From: Pseudomonas sp. Bout1
GTDB taxonomy: Bacteria > Pseudomonadota > Gammaproteobacteria > Pseudomonadales > Pseudomonadaceae
Assembly (NCBI RefSeq): GCF_034314165.1
Contig: NZ_JAVIWK010000001.1
Span: forward strand, 1,565,001-1,629,000
Length of the DNA: 64,000 nt
Reading direction: 5' to 3'
Part shown: piece after piece, positions 53,707-61,715 of the stretch
How positions within the stretch are numbered: position 1 is the first letter of the stretch
Layout: every line of letters starts with the position of its first letter
Notes under the pieces: generated by a model
Databases searched by the model: none
What the model saw: only the letters and a program-made list of their open reading frames with translations
What the model was told of the DNA's origin: nothing
Made by a program: the position numbers and the translations under genes

Positions 53707-54896
53707 ACGACGCCGTTGCCTTGCCCGTACCCGAGACTTCCGCCCGTCGCCGCTCGTTGATTGCAGGCTGCAGCGCCCACGCGATTCACGATGGCCTGAC
53801 CGATGTGATCTACGTGCTGCTGCCGATCTGGCAAGCGCAGTTCGGCATGACCTACGCCCAGATCGGCCTGCTGCGCGGTGCCTATTCCGGGATGATGGCG
53901 GTGTTCCAGCTGATGGCCAGCCGCGCCGCCAAACGCTGGGGGCGCGCACCGATGCTGGTGGGCGGTACGGCGCTTGCCGGTATTGCCTATCTGTTGGTGG
54001 GGCAGGCGACCGGGTTGGGCATGTTGTTGCTGGCGCTGCTGTTGGGTGGGTTGGGCGCGAGCACCCAACATCCACTGGCTTCTTCGATGATCACCGATAC
54101 CTATGAGGGCGGAGGCGGGGTCAAGGAGGCGCTGTCGCAATACAACTTTTCCGGGGACATTGGTAAGACACTGGTTCCCGGGCTGGTGGGACTGTTACTG
54201 ACGGTCATCAGTTGGCGCGCGAGCGTTACGCTTTTGGGCCTGTTGGGGTTGGCGGCGGCGGGGTTGCTGTGGTGGCTGATCCCCACGCAAGCGCCAGCGT
54301 CTGCTTCCGGCAAAACTGCCAAGACACTGGTAGGAAGCGGCTCTGTCAGCGGCCTGCGTGCGCTGATCGTCACCGGCACTCTCGACAGTGCCGTGCGCAT
54401 GGGGTTTCTCACGTTTTTGCCGTTTCTGCTGCAAGCCAAAGGCGCTGGCACTGCGGGCATTGGCCTAGCGCTGACCATGCTGTTTGTCGGTGGTGCCTTC
54501 GGCAAATTGCTCTGCGGCTACCTCGGCGCACGCATCGGCATGATGAAAACCGTGTGGCTGACGGAGACCAGCACCGCGATGTTGATCGTGGCGGCGGTGT
54601 ACCTGCCGTTGACCGGGTTGATGGTGATGTTGCCGGTGTTGGGGCTCGCGTTGAACGGCACGTCTTCGGTGCTCTACGGCGCGGTGCCAGACCTGGCGGG
54701 CGCAGGTAAACGGGAACAGGCGTTTGCGGTGTTCTACACCGGCACCATCGGCGGTGGCGCGTTGGCGCCGGTACTGTTTGGCGGGCTGGGGGACTCGATG
54801 GGCGTGCCGGTGGCGGTGATGGTGTTGGCGGGGATGTTGTTGCTGACATTGCCGTTGGCGTGGGAGGTGCAGCGGGGAGTGGTGCTCGAGAGATAG
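53703..54896 (+). CDS. MFS transporter, fosmidomycin-resistance (FSR)-like
   Basis: 397 residues, 12 membrane helices; GCSAHAIHDGLTDVIYVLLPIWQAQFG in TM1 matches the FSR branch. It starts in an ATGA overlap with the YnfM-like gene. Its last 26 nt, from 54871 to the TAG at 54896, are the first bases of the 197-bp tandem repeat that follows, so each repeat unit carries a copy of the end of this gene (RGVVLER-stop). Confidence 0.86.
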   Translation: MNDAVALPVPETSARRRSLIAGCSAHAIHDGLTDVIYVLLPIWQAQFGMTYAQIGLLRGAYSGMMAVFQLMASRAAKRWGRAPMLVGGTALAGIAYLLVGQATGLGMLLLALLLGGLGASTQHPLASSMITDTYEGGGGVKEALSQYNFSGDIGKTLVPGLVGLLLTVISWRASVTLLGLLGLAAAGLLWWLIPTQAPASASGKTAKTLVGSGSVSGLRALIVTGTLDSAVRMGFLTFLPFLLQAKGAGTAGIGLALTMLFVGGAFGKLLCGYLGARIGMMKTVWLTETSTAMLIVAAVYLPLTGLMVMLPVLGLALNGTSSVLYGAVPDLAGAGKREQAFAVFYTGTIGGGALAPVLFGGLGDSMGVPVAVMVLAGMLLLTLPLAWEVQRGVVLER

Positions 54897-56241
54897 CCGT
54901 CTTTTCGGATGGTAAATTCAGTTCCTTGTGGGAGCTGTCGAGCATTAGCGAGGCTGCGATGGGATCGCTGCGGTGTACCTGGCAGACCGCGTCGCCTGCA
55001 TCGCGGGCAAGCCCGGCTCCCACAGGGAATGCATCCCGATTTGGGAGCGCCGCGGCTCTAATGTGGAAGCGGGGAGTGGTGCTCGAGAGATAGCCGTCTT
55101 TTCGGATGGTGAATTCAGTTCCTTGTGGGAGCTGTCGAGCATTAGCGAGGCTGCGATGGGATCGCTGCGGTGTACCTGGCAGACCGCGTCGCCTGCATCG
55201 CGGGCAAGCCCGGCTTCCACAGGGATTGCATCCCGATTTGGGGGCGCCGCGGCTCTAATGTGGAAGCGGGGAGTGGTGCTCGAGAGATAGGCGTCTTTTC
55301 GGATGGTGAATTCAGTTCCTTGTGGGAGCTGTCGAGCATTAGCGAGGCTGCGATGGGATCGCTGCGGTGTACCTGGCAGACCGCGTCGCCTGCATCGCGG
55401 GCAAGCCCGGCTCCCACAGGGATTGCATCCCGATTTGGCGGCGCCGCGGCTCTAATGTGGAGTGGTGCTCGAGAGATAGCCGTCTTTTCGGATGGTAAAT
55501 TCAGTTCCTTGTGGGAGCTGTCGAGCATTAGCGAGGCTGCGATGGGATCGCTGCGGTGTACCTGGCAGACCGCGTCGCCTGCATCGCGGGCAAGCCCGGC
55601 TCCCACAGGGATTGCATCCCGATTTGGCGGCGCCGCGGCTCTAATGTGGGAGCGGGGAGTGGTGCTCGAGAGATAGCCGTCTTTTCGGATGGTGAATTCA
55701 GTTCCTTGTGGGAGCTGTCGAGCATTAGCGAGGCTGCGATGGGATCGCTGCGGTGTACCTGGCAGACCGCGTCGCCTGCATCGCGGGCAAGCCCGGCTCC
55801 CACAGGGATTGCATCCCGATTTGGGAGCGCCGCGGCTCTAATGTGGAAGCGGGGAGTGGTGCTCGAGAGATAGCCGTCTTTTCGGATGGTGAATTCAGTT
55901 CCTTGTGGGAGCTGTCGAGCATTAGCGAGGCTGCGATGGGATCGCTGCGGTGTACCTGGCAGACCGCGTCGCCTGCATCGCGGGCAAGCCCGGCTCCCAC
56001 AGGGATTGCATCCCGATTTGGCGGCGCCGCGGCTCTAATGTGGAAGCGGGGAGTGGTGCTCAAGAGATAGCCGTCTTTTCGGATGGTGAATTCAGTTCCT
56101 TGTGGGAGCTGTCGAGCATTAGCGAGGCTGCGATGGGATCGCTGCGGTGTACTTGGCAGACCGCGTCGCCTGCATCGCGGGCAAGCCCGGCTACCACAGG
56201 AAATGCATCCCGATTTGGGGGCGCCGCGGCTCTAATGTGGG
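54871..56241 (+). repeat. Seven-copy 197-bp tandem array containing a REPIN per unit
   Basis: Units begin at 54871, 55068, 55265, 55454, 55651, 55848 and 56045, and a 7-nt stub of an eighth follows at 56242. The third-to-fourth junction lacks 8 nt. Each unit holds 26 nt of the MFS gene 3' end, an 84-nt-class spacer and a REPIN of the CTGTCGAGC subtype (for example 54927-55024). Units differ by a few bases only (for example TTGGGAGCG, TTGGGGGCG and TTGGCGGCG). The open frames of 77-168 codons across the array end in the copied gene tail and are repeat artefacts. 197 is not a multiple of three. Confidence 0.93.
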
Positions 56242-56251
56242 AGCGGGGGCA

Positions 56252-56380
56252 ATGACCAATGAATTTGCCGATAATCTGCCAGACGAGCATCGCTGTCTGG
56301 CCTTGGCGATTCAGCAAATGATTGAGTTGGGGCTTTTTCTGGTAGAAGCCGTGCAGGACCGAGTGGATCGCGTTTCTTGA
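56252..56380 (+). CDS. Possible 42-residue protein after the tandem array
   Basis: ATG 56252 opens a short acidic, leucine-rich frame (MTNEFADNLPDEHRC... ending DRVDRVS). GGGGG from the array edge lies 5 nt upstream and could act as a ribosome site. Codon use looks like coding sequence, but the frame is too short to be sure. It may be the remnant of a gene cut by array growth. Confidence 0.35.
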   Translation: MTNEFADNLPDEHRCLALAIQQMIELGLFLVEAVQDRVDRVS

Positions 56381-56461
56381 TTCTATAAAAGGCTTTCCCT
56401 TCCAGGCCGCACCTACCAAGGGAAGGGCCGCCGATTTTTGATGTGTTGGGAGTCAGCAACG

Positions 56462-56911
56462 ATGACCTGGAACAGCGAAGCAAAAACAGCCCCGTTCACC
56501 CGAGAGGCGACGCTTGAAGACGTGAGTGCCTTGGTTGAGCTCGACGCCTTCGCGAAATCGAATGTCAGCCGCGTCGAGCTTATTCGCGAGGCCGTTGAGA
56601 AGGGTCAATGCCTGGTTGCGGTGGACGCTGGCTGCGTTGTTGGCTATCTCGTACTTACCCACGATTTTTTCGGGAATGGCTTTGTTTCGTTGGTGGTTGT
56701 CTGTCCTGCACATCAGCGCAAAGGCATCGCTCTTATACTGTTTGTTGCTGCTGAATTCGCGTGTAAGACGAACAAGCTTTTTACCTCAACGAACAGCTCA
56801 AACGTCGCTTCACAGCAACTCATATCCAAGGCTGGATTCTTGCGCAGTGGCGTTATTGAGAATCTGGATGAGGGTGATCCGGAGCTTGTCTATTTCAAGT
56901 TTGTTCGGTGA
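56462..56911 (+). CDS. GNAT-family N-acetyltransferase
   Basis: 149 residues; acetyl-CoA loop VVVCPAHQRKGIALIL (motif A, Q/R-x-x-G-x-A) near residue 80 and C-terminal NSSNVASQQLISKAGFLRSG typical of the RimI-like branch. The GC content is lower than in nearby genes. I use ATG 56462 with GGGAG at -10; an earlier ATG at 56438 adds 8 residues. Substrate unknown. Confidence 0.83.
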   Translation: MTWNSEAKTAPFTREATLEDVSALVELDAFAKSNVSRVELIREAVEKGQCLVAVDAGCVVGYLVLTHDFFGNGFVSLVVVCPAHQRKGIALILFVAAEFACKTNKLFTSTNSSNVASQQLISKAGFLRSGVIENLDEGDPELVYFKFVR

Positions 56912-56956
56912 TCCTTTTAGTTCGCAGTACATGAGTCCTGTCTCCTTTGTCATTCG

Positions 56957-57883
56957 TTAGCTCGAACGCTCCCACCTCAAATCCAGACTGTTCGCCAGAC
57001 TCGCCGCCTCATCCATCAGCGCGTTGCAGAAGGCATCGACGAAGATTGAGGACGGTCGATAGTCCGGCCTGATCAACATGACCCGATAGGGAATCGATAC
57101 GTTGATCGGCCGAATGGCCAGCCCGTTACCGGCCTCCGCCACTGCAGTCAGCGGGTTGATAATCGCCACACCCAGTTGCTGCCTGACCATGGCACACACC
57201 GACGCAGCGTTGGTTGTTTCGACCACAATGTGCCTGTCGACGCCGGCCCGGCGGAAGTGCTCATCAAGGGTTTGGCGATAGATGTCCATGCCCGACAGGT
57301 TGATGAAATTCACACCCTGAAAGTCTTCCAGTGTCAGCATCGGTTTAGCCAGCAAAGGATCACCCTCTGGTAGTACGCAAACCATGTCGGAACAAAAGAG
57401 CAGCTCCCCTTGGGTACCTTGAGGCGCATGTTCGCCTTCGGTTAACCCGAGGTCGTAACGCTGGGCGCTGAGTGACTCTTCCAGCAAGGGCGTTTCCTGC
57501 GCCGCAATGCTCAAGGCTATGCCGACATGCTGCTGCTGAAAGCGCTTGTAGACCTTGGGCAAAAGCGTCTGGGAAAACAGTGGGAGGCACGTAACGCTTA
57601 ACTGGCCATGTTCAAAGCGACGAATTGACTGCGCAACGCTGTTGATTCGTTCCAGGCCGATGTAGGAGCGTTCAACCTCTTCGAACAGCATGATCGCCTG
57701 GGCTGTCGGCACCAGCCTTCCTCCCGCGCGATCAAAGAGTCGCAGGCCAGAAAGCGTTTCCAGTCGCGCCAGCTCCCGGCTGACCGTCGGTTGCGAGGTA
57801 AAAAGCAGCTGCGCCGCTCCCGTGACGCTGCCGGCCTGCATGATGGCCCGGAACACCTCGATATGCCGTATGGATATCTCCAT
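56957..57883 (-). CDS. lysR: LysR, regulator of diaminopimelate decarboxylase
   Basis: 308 residues, close to E. coli LysR along its whole length: RHIEVFRAIMQAGSVTGAAQLLFTSQPTVSRELARLE, LPLFSQTLLPKVYKRF, PLLEESLSAQRYDLGLTE and ETTNAASVCAMVRQQLGVAIINPLTAV. It is divergent from lysA, the same arrangement as in E. coli, where it activates lysA when diaminopimelate is high and lysine is low. I start it at ATG 57883. Confidence 0.9.
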   Translation of the reverse strand: MEISIRHIEVFRAIMQAGSVTGAAQLLFTSQPTVSRELARLETLSGLRLFDRAGGRLVPTAQAIMLFEEVERSYIGLERINSVAQSIRRFEHGQLSVTCLPLFSQTLLPKVYKRFQQQHVGIALSIAAQETPLLEESLSAQRYDLGLTEGEHAPQGTQGELLFCSDMVCVLPEGDPLLAKPMLTLEDFQGVNFINLSGMDIYRQTLDEHFRRAGVDRHIVVETTNAASVCAMVRQQLGVAIINPLTAVAEAGNGLAIRPINVSIPYRVMLIRPDYRPSSIFVDAFCNALMDEAASLANSLDLRWERSS

Positions 57884-58010
57884 CCTTGATCCCCGCTCGT
57901 TTAACGAAGCCCATATCAAAACTGAATCGAGTGGCAAAGAATAGGTATTTTATTGAATGAATAACGCTGGTCATGATGGTTGCTCTCCCAATTTCAGAAG
58001 AAATACCGTC

Positions 58011-59249
58011 ATGCTCAACCATTCCGTGTTTCAGCCGTTGACCGAGTCTGCAAAACAGCACGGCACGCCGCTCTGGTGTTATGAGGCCGAGACCATCCGG
58101 GCCCGCATCAATCAATTGCAGGGTTTCGACGTTATTCGGTATGCGCAGAAGGCGTGCTCCAACCTGCATATTCTTCGGTTGATGCGCGAGCAAGGCGTGC
58201 GGATCGATGCGGTATCGCTGGGTGAAATCGAGCGGGCTCTGCTGGCTGGCTTTAGCACTGCCGGTGACCCGGCCGGCATTGTTTTTACCTGTGACTTATT
58301 CGATGAGGCGACATTGCGCCGTGTCGTGGAACTGCAGTTGGAAGTGAACACCGGCTCAATTGATATGTTGCGCCAACTGGGCCAGTTGTCGCCCGGCCAT
58401 CGCGTGTGGCTGCGGATCAATCCGGGGTTTGGTCATGGCCATAGCCGCAAGACCAATACCGGTGGCGAAAACAGCAAGCACGGAATTTGGCATGAGCAAG
58501 TGCAAGAAGCGCTCAAAGTGATTCGCCAATTCGGGCTGAAGCTGGTGGGCGTGCATATGCATATCGGCTCCGGTGTGGATTACGCGCACCTTGAGCAAGT
58601 GGGCAGTGCGATGGTCTCGGTGGTGAAGGCGCTTGACCACGATATCGAAGCGTTTTCCATTGGCGGAGGGCTTGCCACGCCTTATCGTGGGGAAGATGAA
58701 CCGGTGGATATCCAGAGTTATGCGAGCACCTGGCGCCAGGCCAAACAGGCGATTGAGGCCTGGCTCGGTCATCCGGTACGCATGGAAATCGAGCCGGGCC
58801 GCTTCCTGGTCGCGGAGTCTGGGTATCTGGTCACCGAAGTTCGCGCGGTTAAAAAAGTCGGCAGCAGGAATTTCATTCTGGTGGACGCCGGCTTCAATGA
58901 CCTGATGCGGCCAGTCCTCTATGGCGCCTATCACCACATGACATTGCTGGATGCCCAAGGTATGCCGGTCAGCCGCCCCGGGCACCTGTGCGTAGTGGGC
59001 GGCCCGTTGTGCGAGGCCGGCGATATTTTCACGCAGGACGAACAGGGCGTCACACCCCGTATGTTGCCGGAAGCGCAAGTGGGTGATTTGTTGGTGATAC
59101 ACGATACCGGCGCGTATGGCGCCGCCATGTCATCCAACTACAACAGCCGCCCGCTGTTGCCGGAGGTACTGATCGAGCAGGGGCGCGCCAAATTGATTCG
59201 ACGCCGGCAACCGCTCTCGGACTTGCTGGCCCTGGAGTTGGAGCTTTAA
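58011..59249 (+). CDS. lysA: Diaminopimelate decarboxylase, enterobacterial type
   Basis: 412-residue PLP enzyme of the alanine-racemase fold (type III). PLP Lys47 is in VIRYAQKACSN, HMHIGSGVDYAHLEQV and GPLCEAGDIFTQDEQG follow, and ALHDTGAYG-like VIHDTGAYGAAMSSNYNSRPLLPEVL closes the active site. It makes lysine from meso-diaminopimelate. The wording matches E. coli LysA far better than the usual Pseudomonas LysA that sits beside dapF, so this is probably a second copy. A terminator follows. Confidence 0.9.
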   Translation: MLNHSVFQPLTESAKQHGTPLWCYEAETIRARINQLQGFDVIRYAQKACSNLHILRLMREQGVRIDAVSLGEIERALLAGFSTAGDPAGIVFTCDLFDEATLRRVVELQLEVNTGSIDMLRQLGQLSPGHRVWLRINPGFGHGHSRKTNTGGENSKHGIWHEQVQEALKVIRQFGLKLVGVHMHIGSGVDYAHLEQVGSAMVSVVKALDHDIEAFSIGGGLATPYRGEDEPVDIQSYASTWRQAKQAIEAWLGHPVRMEIEPGRFLVAESGYLVTEVRAVKKVGSRNFILVDAGFNDLMRPVLYGAYHHMTLLDAQGMPVSRPGHLCVVGGPLCEAGDIFTQDEQGVTPRMLPEAQVGDLLVIHDTGAYGAAMSSNYNSRPLLPEVLIEQGRAKLIRRRQPLSDLLALELEL

Positions 59250-59259
59250 CGCTACCCAT

Positions 59260-59292
59260 AAAAAAACCGGCCACCAAGGACCGGTTTTTTTA
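59260..59292 (+). terminator. Intrinsic terminator after lysA
   Basis: AAAAAACCGG / CCGGTTTTTT stem with a 10-nt loop, ending in a run of T, 11 nt past the lysA stop. It can also act on the minus strand, behind the tRNA gene. Confidence 0.88.
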
Positions 59293-59336
59293 ACATCCCC
59301 CGTCATAACCATCCTGACGTGAGACCAATATCTGAG

Positions 59337-59410
59337 TGGAGCGGGTAGAGGGAATCGAACCCTCATCTAAAGCTTGGGAAGCTTTCGTTCTACCACTAAA
59401 CTATACCCGC
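59337..59410 (-). tRNA. tRNA-Gly (anticodon CCC)
   Basis: 74 nt with encoded CCA. Acceptor stem GCGGGTA/TACCCGC, D-arm TTTAGTGGTAGAAC, anticodon stem AAAGC/GCTTT around loop TTCCCAA (CCC), and T-arm GAGGG-TTCGATT-CCCTC. It matches E. coli glyU in pattern. No integrase or att duplication is visible near its 3' end in this window. Confidence 0.93.
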
Positions 59411-59547
59411 TCAGAGCGGCTGACTTTGTACCAGATGTGCTCGCGGATTTGAAGTTTTTCTTCGAAAATTCTGTGTTTTACGTGCCAACGGTCGATCGTG
59501 GGCAGGCGGATCCCCTGGGAAATCCAGCCCACCCACAACCCCGTCGC

Positions 59548-60432
59548 TCATACGGCAAACGCATGCTGTGGCTGCGCCGCGTGGTACCGCAACCGACTTG
59601 GCTGCTGCTCCGGCCGCAAAAACCCCATTAACGCTTCCCGGCTATCCCGGCACGCGGCCTTGTGCTCCATGTCCAGAAAGTGCCCGGTCGCCTGGATCGT
59701 CCCGAAGCTGCTTTTCGCAATATGCTGCCCAAACAGCTTCGCATCCTGGGCGCTGGTGTACTCGTCCCATTCGCCGTTCAAAAACAGCACCGGTATATCA
59801 ATCTGCTTCGCCGACTTGAGGTAGCACAGCCGGTCGCTGTTCAGCACGTGGCTGATGTGAAAGTGCATCTGCCCGTATTCATGCTCGGCCAGGCTGCTCA
59901 CGTGCTTGTGGTTGAAGCGCTTGAACAGTGACGGCAAGTGTTTGCCGATGGTGCTGTTGACCAGGTGGCCCACGCGGTCGCGGTCGAGGCTGCCGAGGTA
60001 GTCGACGCCGCGCTCCAGGTAGTCACGCATGGGGGCGTTGATCACCGGGGAGAACGAGCTGATCACCGCCTTTTCCACCCGGCGCGGGCGGTGCGCGAGG
60101 GCGACGAGGGTCGCGGCGCCGCCCCACGAGAAGGACAGTACGTGTTCGGCGGCGAAGTGGTCGATGAGTTCCAGGAGGATCTGGCCTTCGACTTCTTTCG
60201 TCAGCATCTGCTCGTGGCGGTTGTGGGCTTTGGAGCGACCGGCGTAGGGCTGGTCGTACAACACCACGTTGAATTGCGGGTGCAGGCTTTTCACGGTCTG
60301 TGCGAAAGACGCGGTGGTGGCCATTGAGCCGTTGACCAGGATGATGGTCTTGGCCGCTGCGTCCGCGCGATAGAACTCCGTGTAAACCCGATACTGACCC
60401 TGTATATCCAGCACAGCGATTTCTGGCCTCAT
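59548..60432 (-). CDS. phaG: PhaG, (R)-3-hydroxyacyl-ACP thioesterase/transacylase
   Basis: 294-residue alpha/beta hydrolase. It opens MRPEIAVLDIQGQYRVYTEF, as P. putida PhaG does, and ends AAQPQHAFAV. The nucleophile elbow is FSWGG (Ser102), and the family relative RhlA shares NGSMATTASFAQT and GHFLDMEHK. PhaG diverts 3-hydroxyacyl-ACP from fatty-acid synthesis toward medium-chain polyhydroxyalkanoate. ATG 60432 has an AGGAG site; longer upstream frames lack one. No pha synthase gene is near; phaG is usually unlinked. Confidence 0.9.
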   Translation of the reverse strand: MRPEIAVLDIQGQYRVYTEFYRADAAAKTIILVNGSMATTASFAQTVKSLHPQFNVVLYDQPYAGRSKAHNRHEQMLTKEVEGQILLELIDHFAAEHVLSFSWGGAATLVALAHRPRRVEKAVISSFSPVINAPMRDYLERGVDYLGSLDRDRVGHLVNSTIGKHLPSLFKRFNHKHVSSLAEHEYGQMHFHISHVLNSDRLCYLKSAKQIDIPVLFLNGEWDEYTSAQDAKLFGQHIAKSSFGTIQATGHFLDMEHKAACRDSREALMGFLRPEQQPSRLRYHAAQPQHAFAV

Positions 60433-60737
60433 GTCGTAAGACTCCTGGCAAGCGGGTAATGCGCGCAGATCACTCTGCACGAGCTTTGTGACAGGTAGGC
60501 ATACGCCTGGAAGTGAGAGCCCATGTCGATCCGATACTGGCTGGCCGACGGGTGTTGTTATGGCGGGCAATTTGCCGTGAGATGCCCGCAGGTCAAACAT
60601 GCGGACGGGCAAAGTGTTTCTTGTAGGTAGGGGTGACTCGCCAGTCAGAATGCGGCTGGCTCGTTTGATTCAAGCAGGATGGGGGCCAGTTCGCCAGTCG
60701 AGGGCGTGGGTTTTTGCCATCATCGGCTGAACGGTCA
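60433..60737. other. Intergenic region upstream of phaG
   Basis: 305 bp between phaG and the RsuA-family gene, both on the minus strand. I see no gene, no REPIN and no strong terminator here. It must hold the phaG promoter, but I could not assign -35/-10 elements with confidence. Confidence 0.5.
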
Positions 60738-61430
60738 TCAGACCTGCCGGATTTCAGCGTCCGTCAGCGCCCGGTATTGGCCTGGGGCAAGGGATGGGTC
60801 CAATTCCAGCGGCCCCATGCGCTCGCGGTGCAGGCGCATCACTTTGTTGTCGAAGTGCCCGAACATGCGCTTCACCTGGTGATAACGCCCTTCAATGATG
60901 CTCAGGCGCGCCGTTCTGGGGCCCAATAGTTCCAATTCGGCCGGCTGAGTGGTGAGGTCTTCAAACGCGAAGTACAGGCCGGCGGCGAAAGTGGCCGCGT
61001 ATTGCGGGCCGATTTCCTGCTCGGTCTCGACGTAGTAGACCTTGGGTAATTTGGTTTGTGGCTGGGTCAGGCGGCGCGACCACTGGCCGTCGTTGGTGAT
61101 CAGCAGCAGGCCGGTGGTGTTGAAATCCAGGCGGCCGGCGATGTGCAGCTCGTGCTTGTCCGGCTCACCCAGCAGATCGAGCACGGTGGGGTGTTGCGGG
61201 TCGGATGTGGCGCTCACGCAGCCCTGGGGTTTGTGCAGCATGAAGTAACGCGCGGGTTTGCCGGTTTGCAGCACTTCGTCATCCAGCAACACACGGCTGA
61301 ACTCGCTCACCGGGTGATGCGGGTCGCTCACAAATTGGCCATCGACGGTAATCCGCCGTTCCACCAGCAACAGGCGCACTTGCTTGCGGTTGAATCGGGG
61401 CAGGTTGCTGAGGAAGCGGTCTACGCGCAT
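60738..61430 (-). CDS. RsuA/RluB-family pseudouridine synthase
   Basis: 230 residues: N-terminal S4 RNA-binding domain (about 1-48, MRVDRFLSNLPRFNRKQVRLLL) and pseudouridine synthase domain with catalytic Asp102 (GRLDFNTTGLLLITND) and the late motif EGRYHQVKRMFGHFDNKVMRLHR. The length and S4 domain fit the 16S rRNA U516 enzyme RsuA, but RluE/RluF-type targets cannot be excluded. Its ATG overlaps the stop of the CWC gene as TAATG. Confidence 0.88.
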   Translation of the reverse strand: MRVDRFLSNLPRFNRKQVRLLLVERRITVDGQFVSDPHHPVSEFSRVLLDDEVLQTGKPARYFMLHKPQGCVSATSDPQHPTVLDLLGEPDKHELHIAGRLDFNTTGLLLITNDGQWSRRLTQPQTKLPKVYYVETEQEIGPQYAATFAAGLYFAFEDLTTQPAELELLGPRTARLSIIEGRYHQVKRMFGHFDNKVMRLHRERMGPLELDPSLAPGQYRALTDAEIRQV

Positions 61431-61642
61431 TACTCGGGCTCGGCGCCGCGCAGTTGCTCGTCCACCTGGGCACAGCGCGGGCACAGGCAGGCTTTGTTGC
61501 GCAGTTGCGGCGGCAAGGCTTCGAGCACCGCAGGGTCGATGCTGACGCTGTAGCACCAGCACGCCTGGTCGGCAGTACGCGGGTCGGCCAGGGCGCAGTC
61601 GTTGCGGGCGCCGCAGGCGGGGCAGAGAGTTGGCGTGGTCAT
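61430..61642 (-). CDS. Small cysteine-rich CWC-family protein
   Basis: 70 residues with CPACG near the start, then CWCYS and CLCPRCA, seven or more cysteines arranged as zinc-knuckle-like pairs. It is coupled to the pseudouridine synthase gene by a 1-nt overlap, an arrangement common in pseudomonads. Probable Zn binding; function unknown. Confidence 0.83.
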   Translation of the reverse strand: MTTPTLCPACGARNDCALADPRTADQACWCYSVSIDPAVLEALPPQLRNKACLCPRCAQVDEQLRGAEPE

Positions 61643-61715
61643 CGGTCGGTTCAGGCTGTATCGGACAAAGTCCCGGTGAAACCCGGTGTGCCTTGCACGA
61701 TACAGCCCCGCCGCG

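Noticed and set aside
54871..56241. Possible CRISPR array or repeat-protein gene
   Set aside because: The whole 197-bp unit is repeated with no unique spacers, there are no cas genes, the period is not a multiple of three, and the open frames end in the copied stop of the MFS gene.
59337..59410. tRNA-Gly as integration site of a genomic island
   Set aside because: No integrase, no repeat of the tRNA 3' end and no mobility gene on either side within the window.
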